Shown: one piece after another, positions 1-8,158 of the stretch
Numbering within the stretch: the stretch's first letter is position 1
How the letters are laid out: every line of letters starts with the position of its first letter
Assembly: GCF_009765275.1 (NCBI RefSeq)
Contig: NZ_VOPH01000019.1
Span: 1-43,725, forward strand
Reading direction: 5' to 3'
From: Chachezhania sediminis
GTDB lineage: Bacteria; Pseudomonadota; Alphaproteobacteria; Rhodobacterales; Rhodobacteraceae
DNA length: 43,725 bases
Position numbers and translations under genes: made by a program
The notes under the pieces: model-generated
Seen by the model: only the letters and a program-made list of their open reading frames with translations
Told to the model about the DNA's origin: nothing
Database searches by the model: none

Positions 1-123
1 AGAAGCACACCGCCCAGCGGCGGGGACAGAAGCCCGATGGTGATGTTGAAGCAGATGACGATGCCCAGATGCACGGGGTCGATCCCCATGGCCAGCGCCA
101 CCGGCACGAAGATCGGCGCAAAA
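1..123. repeat. Terminal redundancy (left copy) showing a circular molecule
   Basis: Bases 1-123 are identical to 43603-43725 by direct comparison. The dctM reading frame passes through the repeat and gives a full-length protein when the ends are joined. This is the expected result of assembling a circular plasmid and is not a biological repeat. Confidence 0.95.
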
Positions 124-1136
124 AGCGCAACCGCCGCCTTCACGTCCATCACCATGCCCGCGATCAGGAAGATCACGTTGATCAGCATCAGGTATTGCAG
201 GGGACCCAGGCCCCAGCCTTCGATCACGCCCTTGATCGTCTGCGGCCATTGCAGCAGCGCCGCCAGGTAGCTGAAGGTCGAAATCGCGCAAAGGATGATG
301 AACAGCGCCCCCAGCATCACGCAGGTGCGCTGCAGGCTGTGACCGATATCGCGCAGCGTCAGCTGCCGGTAGCCGAATCCGATGACAAGCGCGGCAACGA
401 CAGCCATCGCCGCGGCTTCGGCCGGGGTCATGAAGCCGAAGAGCGTGCCGCCCAGGATGATCACCGGCAGCGACATCGCCGGCAGCGCCTTCAGCAGCGA
501 CGGGAAGAAGGGCGGAACCTGGGCATCGCGTCCGCCCGGATGATCGTCGCGATGGGCATAGTAGGCGTTCATTGCCATTAGCAGCGCCGCGATCAGCAGG
601 CCGGGCACGATCCCGGCGGCAAACAGCGCGGTGACATTGGTTTCCATCAACGCGCCGTAAAAGATCAGGATCGACGACGGGGGAATGATCGGCCCGATGA
701 TGGACGACGCCCCGGTGATGGCGGCCGCATATTCCAGCGAATAGCCGCGGCGGCGCATCTCGGGCACCAGCGAATTGCCAAGCGCGGCGGCGTCCGACAC
801 GGCAGACCCGGAGACGCCCGCAAAGAACACCGACGTGGCCACGTTCACATGGCCCAGCCCGCCCTTCAGCCGGCCCAGGAAGGACATGGTGAAATCGATC
901 AGCGCCGTGGCCAGCCCGCCGCGGTTCATCAGGTCGCCCGCAAAGATGAAAAGCGGCATCGCCAGGAAGGCGAAACTGTCCAACTGGCTGAACAGCCGCT
1001 GGGGCAGGACCGCCATGAACGAATCCCGCCCGGCGGCGACGAAGGTCAGGATCGCCGCGGCGCCGATCACATAGGCAATGGCGGATCCGGCCAGAAGCCC
1101 GAGAATCGTGAATCCTAGAATGAATGGCGCAGGCAT
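1..1136 (-). CDS. dctM: TRAP transporter large permease DctM (N-terminal 378 residues; gene crosses the contig ends)
   Basis: Large membrane subunit of a TRAP secondary transporter, which moves a solute delivered by the periplasmic binding protein using an ion gradient. The ATG at 1136 opens a very hydrophobic protein that begins MPAPFILGFTILGLLAGSA and contains the typical DctM segments FAGVSGSAVSDAAALG and GPIIPPSS. The frame is still open at base 1. Because bases 1-123 recur at 43603-43725, it continues on the other end and stops at 43452, giving 428 residues, the normal family length. It is first in a minus-strand operon dctM-dctP-dctQ-deacylase; TRAP operons usually run P-Q-M, so this order is unusual. 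A LysR gene is divergent upstream with an operator-like repeat between them. The substrate is not evident from the permease; an N-acyl-amino acid is inferred from the deacylase in the operon. Confidence 0.93.
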   Translation of the reverse strand, partial: MPAPFILGFTILGLLAGSAIAYVIGAAAILTFVAAGRDSFMAVLPQRLFSQLDSFAFLAMPLFIFAGDLMNRGGLATALIDFTMSFLGRLKGGLGHVNVATSVFFAGVSGSAVSDAAALGNSLVPEMRRRGYSLEYAAAITGASSIIGPIIPPSSILIFYGALMETNVTALFAAGIVPGLLIAALLMAMNAYYAHRDDHPGGRDAQVPPFFPSLLKALPAMSLPVIILGGTLFGFMTPAEAAAMAVVAALVIGFGYRQLTLRDIGHSLQRTCVMLGALFIILCAISTFSYLAALLQWPQTIKGVIEGWGLGPLQYLMLINVIFLIAGMVMDVKAAVALFAPIFVPVALAMGIDPVHLGIVICFNITIGLLSPPLGGVL

Positions 1137-1219
1137 ACCCGGGTCTTCCCTGTGGCTTTCGCTTGCAGGCCATCCTGCGACCGGACCGCGCACCGCGAAA
1201 TAGCAAAATATTGAACTCC

Positions 1220-1238
1220 CCATAGAGTTCTTCTATGG
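1220..1238. promoter_or_regulatory. Operator-like inverted repeat between dctM and the LysR gene
   Basis: CCATAGA-GTTCT-TCTATGG is a perfect 7-bp inverted repeat with a 5-bp spacer. It contains T1223-N11-A1235, the classical LysR-type binding pattern. It lies 31 bp before the lysR start and 84 bp before the dctM start, in the divergent intergenic region, so it is the likely binding site through which the LysR protein controls itself and the TRAP/deacylase operon. Confidence 0.65.
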
Positions 1239-1268
1239 CTAGTCCGTGCCCCGGCCCCGAGGAGTGCC

Positions 1269-2192
1269 ATGCGACCGATCACGCTTCAGCGCCTGCAGGT
1301 CTTCTGTGCCGTCTACGATCACGATTCCATTTCCGGTGCGGCGCGCCACCTGCGGCTGACGCAGCCTACCGTCTCGCGGCATCTGCGCGATTTCGAGGCG
1401 GCGCTTGGCCTGTCGCTTTTCGTGCTGGACAAGGGGCGCGTCATGCCCACCGCCGAGGCCGAGATCATCCGCGGCGAATGCCGGTTCCTGTTCGAAGGCA
1501 TGACCAGGCTGGAACACCGCATCGATGCCCTGCAGAAGGGGGTCGGCCAGACGCTTTCGGTCATGACGATCAACATGCTGTCGATCCATTTCGTGCCCGA
1601 GGCTGTCCGCCATCTGCTGACCTGCCTGCCGGGGATGAACGTGATTCTGGACGTCGGCACGCTGGCGCAGCAGCTGCACTCGCTTCGGGCGGGGCAGGCG
1701 GATGTCTGCATCGTTGCGGGCAAGGTGCAGGTCGAGGATGTCGAACTGGAACGGATCGGGCAGGGGCGGCTGCAGCTTCTGACGCCGCCCGACGGTCCGC
1801 TGGCGGGCGATGGGCCGCTTCCGATGACCGACCTGGATACCGAGGCGCTTATGGGCTCCACGCTGCGCGGTCCGGTGGGCAAGGTGCTGGCCGATGCGCT
1901 GGCCGGAAAGGACGTCTCGTTCCAGCCGCAGATCACGGTCAAGTCCCTGTCGATGGTACCGCCCTTGGCCCAGACCATGCGCGTGGCGTCCATCGCCGAC
2001 GAATTCACCGCCTACTTCCAGAACAATACCGGTTTCCAGGTGCGCGATCTGGACCTGGGATTCGATATCTATGCGATGTCGCTGGGACCGGTCAGCCACC
2101 GTTCGGCCGCGCGCATATTGATCGAAAAGCTTGGCGAGCTGCTGGAGGATTGGACGGCCGGATACCGCCCGCCCCGCGGCCCTGTGACCTGA
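1269..2192 (+). CDS. LysR-family transcriptional regulator of the TRAP/deacylase operon
   Basis: A 307-residue LysR-type regulator. The N-terminal winged helix-turn-helix is clear (GAARHLRLTQPTVSRHLRDF at about residues 24-43), followed by a periplasmic-binding-like effector domain. The ATG at 1269 is preceded by GGAG at a good distance and gives the usual family start (MRPITLQRLQVFCAVYDHDS). It is divergent from dctM with a 132-bp gap that holds a T-N11-A inverted repeat. By family custom it would sense the transported substrate or a product and activate the operon. The effector cannot be told from the sequence. Confidence 0.9.
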   Translation: MRPITLQRLQVFCAVYDHDSISGAARHLRLTQPTVSRHLRDFEAALGLSLFVLDKGRVMPTAEAEIIRGECRFLFEGMTRLEHRIDALQKGVGQTLSVMTINMLSIHFVPEAVRHLLTCLPGMNVILDVGTLAQQLHSLRAGQADVCIVAGKVQVEDVELERIGQGRLQLLTPPDGPLAGDGPLPMTDLDTEALMGSTLRGPVGKVLADALAGKDVSFQPQITVKSLSMVPPLAQTMRVASIADEFTAYFQNNTGFQVRDLDLGFDIYAMSLGPVSHRSAARILIEKLGELLEDWTAGYRPPRGPVT

Positions 2193-2283
2193 CGCCCGTT
2201 CACCGCACGTCCGGGGGACGGCACCGGGCCCAGGCCCTGCCGATCCTGCACCGATACTAATTTCCCGCCGTGCCCACCCGGAT

Positions 2284-2304
2284 CTGACTTAAGCCCGTAG
2301 TCAG
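2284..2304 (+). terminator. Weak hairpin after the LysR gene
   Basis: CTGACT-N9-AGTCAG, 91 bases after the LysR stop, is followed only by TCTTATGTT. It could be a weak terminator. The rest of 2193-2430 shows no gene. Confidence 0.3.
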
Positions 2305-2430
2305 TCTTATGTTAAATGAATGCGGAATCGGTCCTGATCGCACTTGCCGTTTGCCAAGACCGACCGAACGGACAATGGGCCAAGCTGGCCGGGCGGCCCC
2401 CGACGAAATGAAGGACATAGGGGCGCGAGG

Positions 2431-5400
2431 TCAGGACAGCTTGGCCGGCGCGATCTCGTGCACGATGGGCGGGGTGCTGCAGACCTCGCGTGCGATGTCG
2501 ACGACGTGGCGGTGGTGGGTCAGGTAGATCGCCTGGCCGCTGCGCCCGATCCGTTCCATCAGGCGACAGGCGGCGCGGGTGCGGTCTTCGTCGAAGGTTT
2601 CGAAGATGTCGTCGCAGAAGAACGGCAGGCGCACCCCTTGCGAGACGAGCTGTTCGTAGGCCGCGGCCCGCAAGGCAAGATAAAGCTGGAAGCGCGTGCC
2701 CTTGGACATGTCGCCCACCTGCTTGGCACCGCCGGCGGCATCGCGGGCCAACAGGATCTCGGTCCCGTTTTCCGGCCGGGTGGTCAGCGCGGGATAGGCA
2801 TTGGCGGTCAGGTCGGCAAAGGCGCGTTCGGTGGCTTCCATCATGCCGCTGCGATGGGTGTCGCGGTAGCGCCGGATCGCCTCGTCCGCCAGTTTCAGGC
2901 CCAGGTGGTGGCGAAGATAGTCCAGCACGGTCTGTTCGATCCGAAGCTCCAGTGTCGTGCGGCGCTCGACCAGTTCCGCGACGCCCGCATCCCCGGTGAT
3001 CGTGGCCAGATCCCGCGCGGCATTGGCCCTTTGCGCCGTGGCGGCGGACAATGCGGCCTCGGCCGCGTCGAGGTCGGACAAAAGGCTGGCCGCCTCTGCC
3101 TCCAGCGCCGGGGCCGTCGCACCGGCCAATGCCTGGCGGGCTGCATCAAGGTCCGGTGCGGCCAGACCGGCCAGGATCCGCGTTTCCAGCGCCCGCATCC
3201 GGGCACGTCTCTCGATGGTCTCGTGTGCCACGGCCACGGTGGAACGAAGTGCGGCCAGCGTGTCACCCAAGGTCCCGCCCGGGGGGAGGTCAGGAAAGCT
3301 CCGTCCGATGTCCTGCACGGTCCGGGCAATCTCGTTCAGGCGGCCCTGCGTTTCGCACAGCCGTTCGGTGCGGTCCGCCATGGTCTTCGAAAGCGTCTCG
3401 CGGCGGGTCATCATCGCCACCGCCGCATCTTTCAGGCCGCGGAGGATGTCGAAGGTGGCCAGCGGGTCGTCGCCGACTTCCAGCCCATGAGCATCCGCCA
3501 ACTGGGCCACGCTGTCGCGGAACTGCGCAGCGTCGGCTTCCATCCCCTGGACCTGCCGCGCCACCTGCATCCGCTGGACGTCAAGCGCCCGCAACTCGTG
3601 AAGACGGGCCAGTGCCCGGTCCAGCACCGCCGGGACCACCGCAGCACCGAAGAGATCGGCCACCAAAGACGTCCAATCCGCCGCGGCGGCCTCTGCGACG
3701 GCTTCCAGATCCGCAAGTGCGGCGCGCCGGCGGTCCCGATCCTTCTTCAGACTGCCCGCCCGTTCGGCCGCTGTCTTCAGCATGTCGCGGTGCCGGGTCT
3801 CGGCCTCGGCCAGGCGGCGGGCGGCGGCAAGGGCGCTGTCAAAGTCCGGGTCTTCGAGCGGCAGCAGCGGCCGCAAGGCCGCCAGAATCCCGTCGACCCG
3901 GTTCAGCACCTCCTGATGCGCTGCGATCACGCGGTCGAGGCGCGCCTCTGCGCGGACCGCGGCATCGTGCCGGTCGGCCCAGGCGTGGAAGGCATCGGGC
4001 GCCAGCGCCGGCAGGCCCAGGGCGGCGGCCCGATCCGCTACCTGTGCCGTGATCCCGTCCGCCTCTTCGGTCATGCGGGCCAGTCGGTCGGCGGCGCGGC
4101 GACCGTGGGTTTCCGCATCGATCCGGGCCAGGTCCAACTGGCGCAGCTGACCCAGATCCGCGGCATGGGCCAGGCGCGCTTCGGCCAGGCCGTCCACCCG
4201 CTGCATTGCCGGTTCGAACGCCGCGGCGCTGACAGCCGAAAGGTCGGCCAAATGGGCCTGCCAGAGCGCATCGCGCGTTGCGCGGGCCTCTGCCGCCTCG
4301 GCATCGCCGACCGGGCCGGTCCCGGCTTCCAGGCGGGCGATGCGGGCGGCGTTAACCTCTGCCTCGGTCTGCCACCTGTCGCGTTCAGAGGTCACGGTCC
4401 GGATCTCCTCCGTCAGATCGGCGTGGCGCCGGGCGAGATCGGCCGCGGTCAGCGGGTCGACCGGACCTGCAGGCAGGTCCGCAAAGCGCAGTCCGGCGAT
4501 GGCAAGATTGTCCAGCGCCTCGGCCACGCGATCCCGGGCCGCGCCGATCTGGGCCCGGGCCGTGGCAAGGTCCCGTTCCAGCGCCCCCAGGTCATGGCGC
4601 GCCAACAGGTCCGCGCAGCCCGTGTGCGCCGGTGCATCGTCGCGGATCCTGACGATGGCGGCCTCGGCCTCGGTTACGGACCGATCCAGGTCGGCGACCT
4701 CCTGTGCCCCGGTGTCCCGGGCCCTTTCGGCCTGACGCATCCGCTCGCGGGCCTGTTCCAGCGCCGCGATCTGCGGCGCGCTTCGGACCAGATCTTCGGG
4801 ACCTGCGTCGGGGGGCCGATCCGGTGACAGGTCGCGGGCGACATTCGCCATGTCCTGTTGCAGGTTCGCCATTTCCTGACGGCGCTTCGGCAGGTCGATT
4901 GCCGCCGGCGCCGCCCGGTCGCGCAGCGTACCCAGCACCTCCAGCGCCGGTCCAAGGTCCACTTGGGCAGGATCCGGGTCAAGTGTGGCCAGTGCCGCCT
5001 CGGTCTCGGCGATTTCGTCCGTCAGGCGGTCGCGGTTGTCCTCGGCCCGCCCAAGATCCGCGGTGAGGGTCACCAGGTCCTCGGCACGGATATCGAGCCG
5101 GTCGGGATACGCCGCGAAGGGCGCCACCTGGGCCGCCAGCGCGTCGTGTTCGGCCAGAAGCGGAAGCGCCCGTGCCCGCGCCTGTGCTTCCGCCAGCCGG
5201 GTGCGCAAGGCATCGCGGGCGGTCCGGGCCGCGGCCTCTGCCGTCTCTGCTGCCTGAACATCCTGTTTCAGCGCCTTCCAGGCCCCGGCCGTCACGTCGC
5301 GGTCGCGGATCTGGCGGTTCACCTCCTCCAGCTCGCGCTTCAGTTCGGCCATCTGGGTCGTGCTGGCACGCTTGCGGTAGAGCTTGTCGGCATCGTCCCG

Positions 5401-5898
5401 TGCGGCGTCCAGCACCGCGTTCAGGTTCGCGATCCCGGCAGCGGCGGAAAACAGGTGGGTCCCGAAATTGCCGCGGGCATTGGCGATATCCTCGCCCCCC
5501 GTCTCGATCGTCTGGTCGTCGAGGCAGAGCAGGCTGCGGTAATCCGCCAGTGTCAGCCCGCCCAGATGCTGCGCCAGCGCGTTTTCCGGCAGCACCGCCC
5601 CCGAGGTGTCGACCAGGTTGCCCTTCTGCGTCGGCAGCCGGACAAAGTCGCGGATCTGGCCGTCGATCTCCAGCCGGCCGGACACCTTCAGGTTCCGCCG
5701 CTGATGCAGGAAGTCATAGGGCTCCCGGTGCGGAAAGCCGTAAAGCAACCGCAGGAAGCCTTCCATCGTGGTCGTCTTGCCGGCCTCGTTCGGCCCGTAG
5801 ACAAGGTGGAAATCCGATCCCTCGCCGCCCGGGCCAAAATCGTAGACCTGCCCCGCAAAGCGACCGAACAGGTCAAGGTCCAGTTGCCGGATCCGCAT
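2431..5898 (-). CDS. SbcC/YhaN-like AAA ATPase with long coiled coils
   Basis: An SMC/Rad50-type ATPase of 1155 residues that should pair with the nuclease encoded just upstream. The start chosen is the ATG at 5898, which overlaps the stop of the nuclease gene by one base (TGATG); a longer frame to 6243 exists but its extension is low-complexity and antisense-like. Walker A is GPNEAGKTT (residues 35-43) in the normal N-terminal position. The long middle is rich in Ala, Glu, Arg and Leu heptads. Near the C-terminus are a signature-like segment MSKGTRFQLYLALR (about 1064-1077) and a Walker B segment FFCDDIFETFDEDR (from about 1093). The two ATP-site halves flanking a coiled coil, and the LYLALR segment, resemble YhaN more than classical SbcC. 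Likely role: DNA end processing or DNA surveillance; a plasmid defence role is possible but not shown. Confidence 0.85.
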   Translation of the reverse strand: MRIRQLDLDLFGRFAGQVYDFGPGGEGSDFHLVYGPNEAGKTTTMEGFLRLLYGFPHREPYDFLHQRRNLKVSGRLEIDGQIRDFVRLPTQKGNLVDTSGAVLPENALAQHLGGLTLADYRSLLCLDDQTIETGGEDIANARGNFGTHLFSAAAGIANLNAVLDAARDDADKLYRKRASTTQMAELKRELEEVNRQIRDRDVTAGAWKALKQDVQAAETAEAAARTARDALRTRLAEAQARARALPLLAEHDALAAQVAPFAAYPDRLDIRAEDLVTLTADLGRAEDNRDRLTDEIAETEAALATLDPDPAQVDLGPALEVLGTLRDRAAPAAIDLPKRRQEMANLQQDMANVARDLSPDRPPDAGPEDLVRSAPQIAALEQARERMRQAERARDTGAQEVADLDRSVTEAEAAIVRIRDDAPAHTGCADLLARHDLGALERDLATARAQIGAARDRVAEALDNLAIAGLRFADLPAGPVDPLTAADLARRHADLTEEIRTVTSERDRWQTEAEVNAARIARLEAGTGPVGDAEAAEARATRDALWQAHLADLSAVSAAAFEPAMQRVDGLAEARLAHAADLGQLRQLDLARIDAETHGRRAADRLARMTEEADGITAQVADRAAALGLPALAPDAFHAWADRHDAAVRAEARLDRVIAAHQEVLNRVDGILAALRPLLPLEDPDFDSALAAARRLAEAETRHRDMLKTAAERAGSLKKDRDRRRAALADLEAVAEAAAADWTSLVADLFGAAVVPAVLDRALARLHELRALDVQRMQVARQVQGMEADAAQFRDSVAQLADAHGLEVGDDPLATFDILRGLKDAAVAMMTRRETLSKTMADRTERLCETQGRLNEIARTVQDIGRSFPDLPPGGTLGDTLAALRSTVAVAHETIERRARMRALETRILAGLAAPDLDAARQALAGATAPALEAEAASLLSDLDAAEAALSAATAQRANAARDLATITGDAGVAELVERRTTLELRIEQTVLDYLRHHLGLKLADEAIRRYRDTHRSGMMEATERAFADLTANAYPALTTRPENGTEILLARDAAGGAKQVGDMSKGTRFQLYLALRAAAYEQLVSQGVRLPFFCDDIFETFDEDRTRAACRLMERIGRSGQAIYLTHHRHVVDIAREVCSTPPIVHEIAPAKLS

Positions 5899-7124
5899 CA
5901 GTCGGGCGCCCCCTTCATGCGGGCGATCATGGCTTCGGCCCCGGCTTCGGCCAGCGCCCGGGCAAGGGCCGCGGCTGCGTCCTCGTCCGGCAGCAGCGCG
6001 CGGCGGCGGTCCGCCGGGAGCTCGGCGGCCAGGTCCTCCAGCGCAAGGCGACAGGTCTCGGCAAAGCCCGGCTCGGCACGGATTTGCGCCATCAGGCGGG
6101 CCAGTTCGTCGGTGGCGCCCTGACCGGCGGGTTCGGCCCCGGCCGCCACGATATCCAGCCGGTCCAGCCACAGCCGCCCGGTATCCGCCGCCAGCCGGTG
6201 CAGGGTTTCCGTCCACAGGTCCCGGTCCCGCAGGATCTGCCAATGGCGTGGGCCCGGTGCCTTCAGCGTCAACCGCACCACGCCTGTGTCGGAAACCAGT
6301 CCCTGCACGGCCTTCAGCAAGGCGCCCCGCAGATCGGCGCGCAGGTCGGCATCGTCGCCATCCTGGGGCACGTTCATTTCATGTCGCACGAACTCCACGG
6401 CCGAGGTCGGGATCTCCTCTACCCCGATCCCGCCGGGGCCCAGCGTCAGCATGGTGGCACTTTTCGGGCCGGTTTCCCCCATGTCGCGGCCCTGCGGCGT
6501 TCCTGGCATCACGATCCAGGGCGCCGCGCCATGGACCTGGCGACGGTGGACATGTCCCAGCGCCCAGTAATCGAAACCCATGGCAGAGAGATCCGCGACC
6601 GAACAGGGCGCATAGACATCGTGCCCTTCGGCCCCGGCCAGCGAGGTATGAAGCATCGCGATGTTCACCGCGCCCGGCACGGGGGCGTCGAATCTGGGCA
6701 GCAGGCTGTCGGGCACGTGGCGGCCGGAAAAGCTGACCCCGTGGATCCAGACATCCTCGGCCAGCTGCACCTTGCCGCCGCGCGCGTCGAAGGTGTGGAC
6801 ATTGTCGGGCAGCGCCGTCTCGCCCGCGACCGGGTTTTCGGCATCGTGGTTGCCGCGGATGTAGAAGACCCGGATCCCGGCCTTTCGCAGCCGGTCCAGC
6901 TGTTCGACCAGGAAGGCCGCCGTCCGCGCGCTGCGCTGCGCCCCGTCGAAGAGATCGCCCGCGATCAACAGCGCCGACGCGCCTTCGGCCAGGCAGGTGT
7001 CGACGATGCGGACGAAAGCCGTGCGCGTGGCAGTCTGCACCCGGTCGCGCAGGTCCGGATCCTGCAGCGCCAGTGATCGGAGCGGCGCATCCAGATGGAC
7101 ATCGGCTGTGTGCAGGATCTTGAT
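5898..7124 (-). CDS. SbcD/YhaO-like metallophosphoesterase (nuclease subunit), start codon not canonical
   Basis: Calcineurin-like phosphoesterase, the expected nuclease partner of the overlapping ATPase gene. All family motifs are visible: ILHTADVHLD, GDLFDG, IRGNHDAE, MLHTSL and ALGHVHRR, giving a complete two-metal site. The first in-frame ATG is at 7040, after the essential DVH motif, so it cannot be the true start. The protein-like frame extends up to IKILHTADVHLDAPL, whose first codon is ATC at 7124. No in-frame ATG, GTG or TTG lies in the codons examined upstream (about 130 bases), only CTG. A GGGGGTGG stretch sits just before the ATC. Either a rare start is used or the 5' end was lost in the rearranged region beyond 7130, which would make this a damaged gene. 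The coordinate 7124 marks the end of family-like sequence, not a confirmed start. Confidence 0.75.
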   Translation of the reverse strand: MKILHTADVHLDAPLRSLALQDPDLRDRVQTATRTAFVRIVDTCLAEGASALLIAGDLFDGAQRSARTAAFLVEQLDRLRKAGIRVFYIRGNHDAENPVAGETALPDNVHTFDARGGKVQLAEDVWIHGVSFSGRHVPDSLLPRFDAPVPGAVNIAMLHTSLAGAEGHDVYAPCSVADLSAMGFDYWALGHVHRRQVHGAAPWIVMPGTPQGRDMGETGPKSATMLTLGPGGIGVEEIPTSAVEFVRHEMNVPQDGDDADLRADLRGALLKAVQGLVSDTGVVRLTLKAPGPRHWQILRDRDLWTETLHRLAADTGRLWLDRLDIVAAGAEPAGQGATDELARLMAQIRAEPGFAETCRLALEDLAAELPADRRRALLPDEDAAAALARALAEAGAEAMIARMKGAPD

Positions 7125-7714
7125 CGGACCACCCCCAAGTTCCAGGCGATTAGATCCGGATCCGGCAAAAGCTTCAATTCCAATCGTCGGGCCACCGGAC
7201 AGGGACGGAAACGCCGTTTGGCTCCCTTTCGAATGACACCATTCCTGGCTGCGGAGTTTGTGCCGCGGGATAATGTCGAAGGACAGCGGGTGGAGGAATT
7301 TCGGCGTCGATCCGGAAAAGCACGTTGGCGTGGCTCCGGAATCAGAGATGCCGACGACAGCGCCGGATCCGGAATGCTGACGTGACCGCCTGAGAGCGAG
7401 ATCGGCAACTGGTCCACTTTATCGAGACCCATTCGCACCGCGCGCGTCCTTCAGGGGAAATCCGTTCGTGACCCTGCTCCGCCCTGCTCGGAAGCCGGAG
7501 CCTCGGGCAACGCAGGCCCGGGGCACAGCTGGCCCGTCTCGACATCACTGCGGTTCCCGCAAATTCACCGTTGAGACCTGGGACCCCGTCTTGGCCACCC
7601 GCTGTGCAATCCGGGGGCTGCACGCGCAGCCATGACCCTGACACAGCGTTTCTTCCCTGCGCGCTACGGCAGAGAACCGACATCGAACGCCTCCTGCGCC
7701 GGCCGGAGGGCCGC
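7125..7714. other. Scarred region with no recognisable intact gene
   Basis: About 590 bases between the nuclease gene and the IS3 relic. Several short frames are open on both strands because of high GC, but none gives a family-like protein. The minus strand stays open upstream of the nuclease gene without a usual start codon. I see no terminator or promoter I can defend. It is most easily read as the debris of an insertion and deletion event. Confidence 0.5.
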
Positions 7715-7810
7715 AGGGTCGAAGGGCCCCCTATCGCCCTGTGCAAACCTTTGCAGGACAGCTGCGTCGAGAGCTTCAACGGCCCCTTTCGCCGTCCCTG
7801 TTTCCTTTGG
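7715..7810 (+). pseudogene. Relic of an IS3-family transposase (OrfB C-terminal fragment)
   Basis: One plus-strand frame reads IALCKPLQDSCVESFNGPFR, which resembles the IS3-family integrase core signature (GKP-Q-N-x-x-ESFNG-x-x-R-x-x-C) around the catalytic glutamate region. The similarity fades within about 30 codons on both sides, and no left half, OrfA or inverted repeats are visible. It is a decayed fragment, not a mobile element that could move. Confidence 0.45.
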
Positions 7811-8048
7811 GCGTGCTTTCGTTCCCCGAATCCGCGTGTCCGGGGCGGCGTTGAAGGCCAAGGACGGCGGCAACCGCGTCGAACGGCGTGGTCCGTTTCC
7901 CGGGTGTCGTCGGCATGTCGGGATGCTGCCGCTTCTCGGTGAAGGCCGCTTCGATCTCTCTCGCGATGGTCGACCGGGCCGGCTCTTCCGGGCCGGCCCA
8001 GGGGCCCAGGCGGAGGGCGAGAAGGGTTGCATGTTCATAGTAGCTCAT
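7776..8048 (-). CDS. Small uncharacterised protein divergent from the WYL regulator, possibly truncated
   Basis: A 90-codon frame starting MSYYEHATLLALRLGPWAG, with AGGA about 10 bases before the ATG at 8048. I do not recognise a domain. Its first 60 or so residues look protein-like, while the last residues are read antisense through the IS3 relic, so the natural C-terminus may have been cut off. It is divergent from the WYL-type regulator and the shared 110-bp gap holds a perfect 12-bp inverted repeat, so the regulator may control it. It could also be a chance frame in GC-rich DNA. Confidence 0.4.
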   Translation of the reverse strand: MSYYEHATLLALRLGPWAGPEEPARSTIAREIEAAFTEKRQHPDMPTTPGKRTTPFDAVAAVLGLQRRPGHADSGNESTPKGNRDGERGR

Positions 8049-8088
8049 CTGCGCGGTTCCTGATCCTGGCGGATGAACCTTGGCCGAT

Positions 8089-8137
8089 CGCTCCTGACAT
8101 GGCGTTGTCAGCGGTCGGGCCTATAATGTCAGGAGCG
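8089..8137. promoter_or_regulatory. Perfect 12-bp inverted repeat overlapping a -10 box: operator of the WYL regulator
   Basis: CGCTCCTGACAT (8089-8100) and ATGTCAGGAGCG (8126-8137) are exact reverse complements, 25 bp apart. A consensus TATAAT at 8122-8127 overlaps the right arm by two bases and faces the WYL gene. No well-spaced -35 is seen; TTGTCA at 8105-8110 is too close. Binding to both arms would block transcription, which suggests autorepression and control of the divergent small frame. Confidence 0.7.
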
Positions 8138-8158
8138 CACGTTGCCGGAATGCCGCCC

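Noticed and set aside
2344-4827. Long plus-strand frame of 827 codons
   Set aside because: It is antisense to the SbcC-like gene, has Gly/Arg/Gln-rich low-complexity sequence and no family likeness; the opposite strand carries Walker motifs.
5899-6243. N-terminal extension of the SbcC-like protein
   Set aside because: It overlaps the nuclease gene, is Gly/Ala/Arg low-complexity and precedes the standard MRIRQLDLDLFG start, which is coupled to the nuclease stop.
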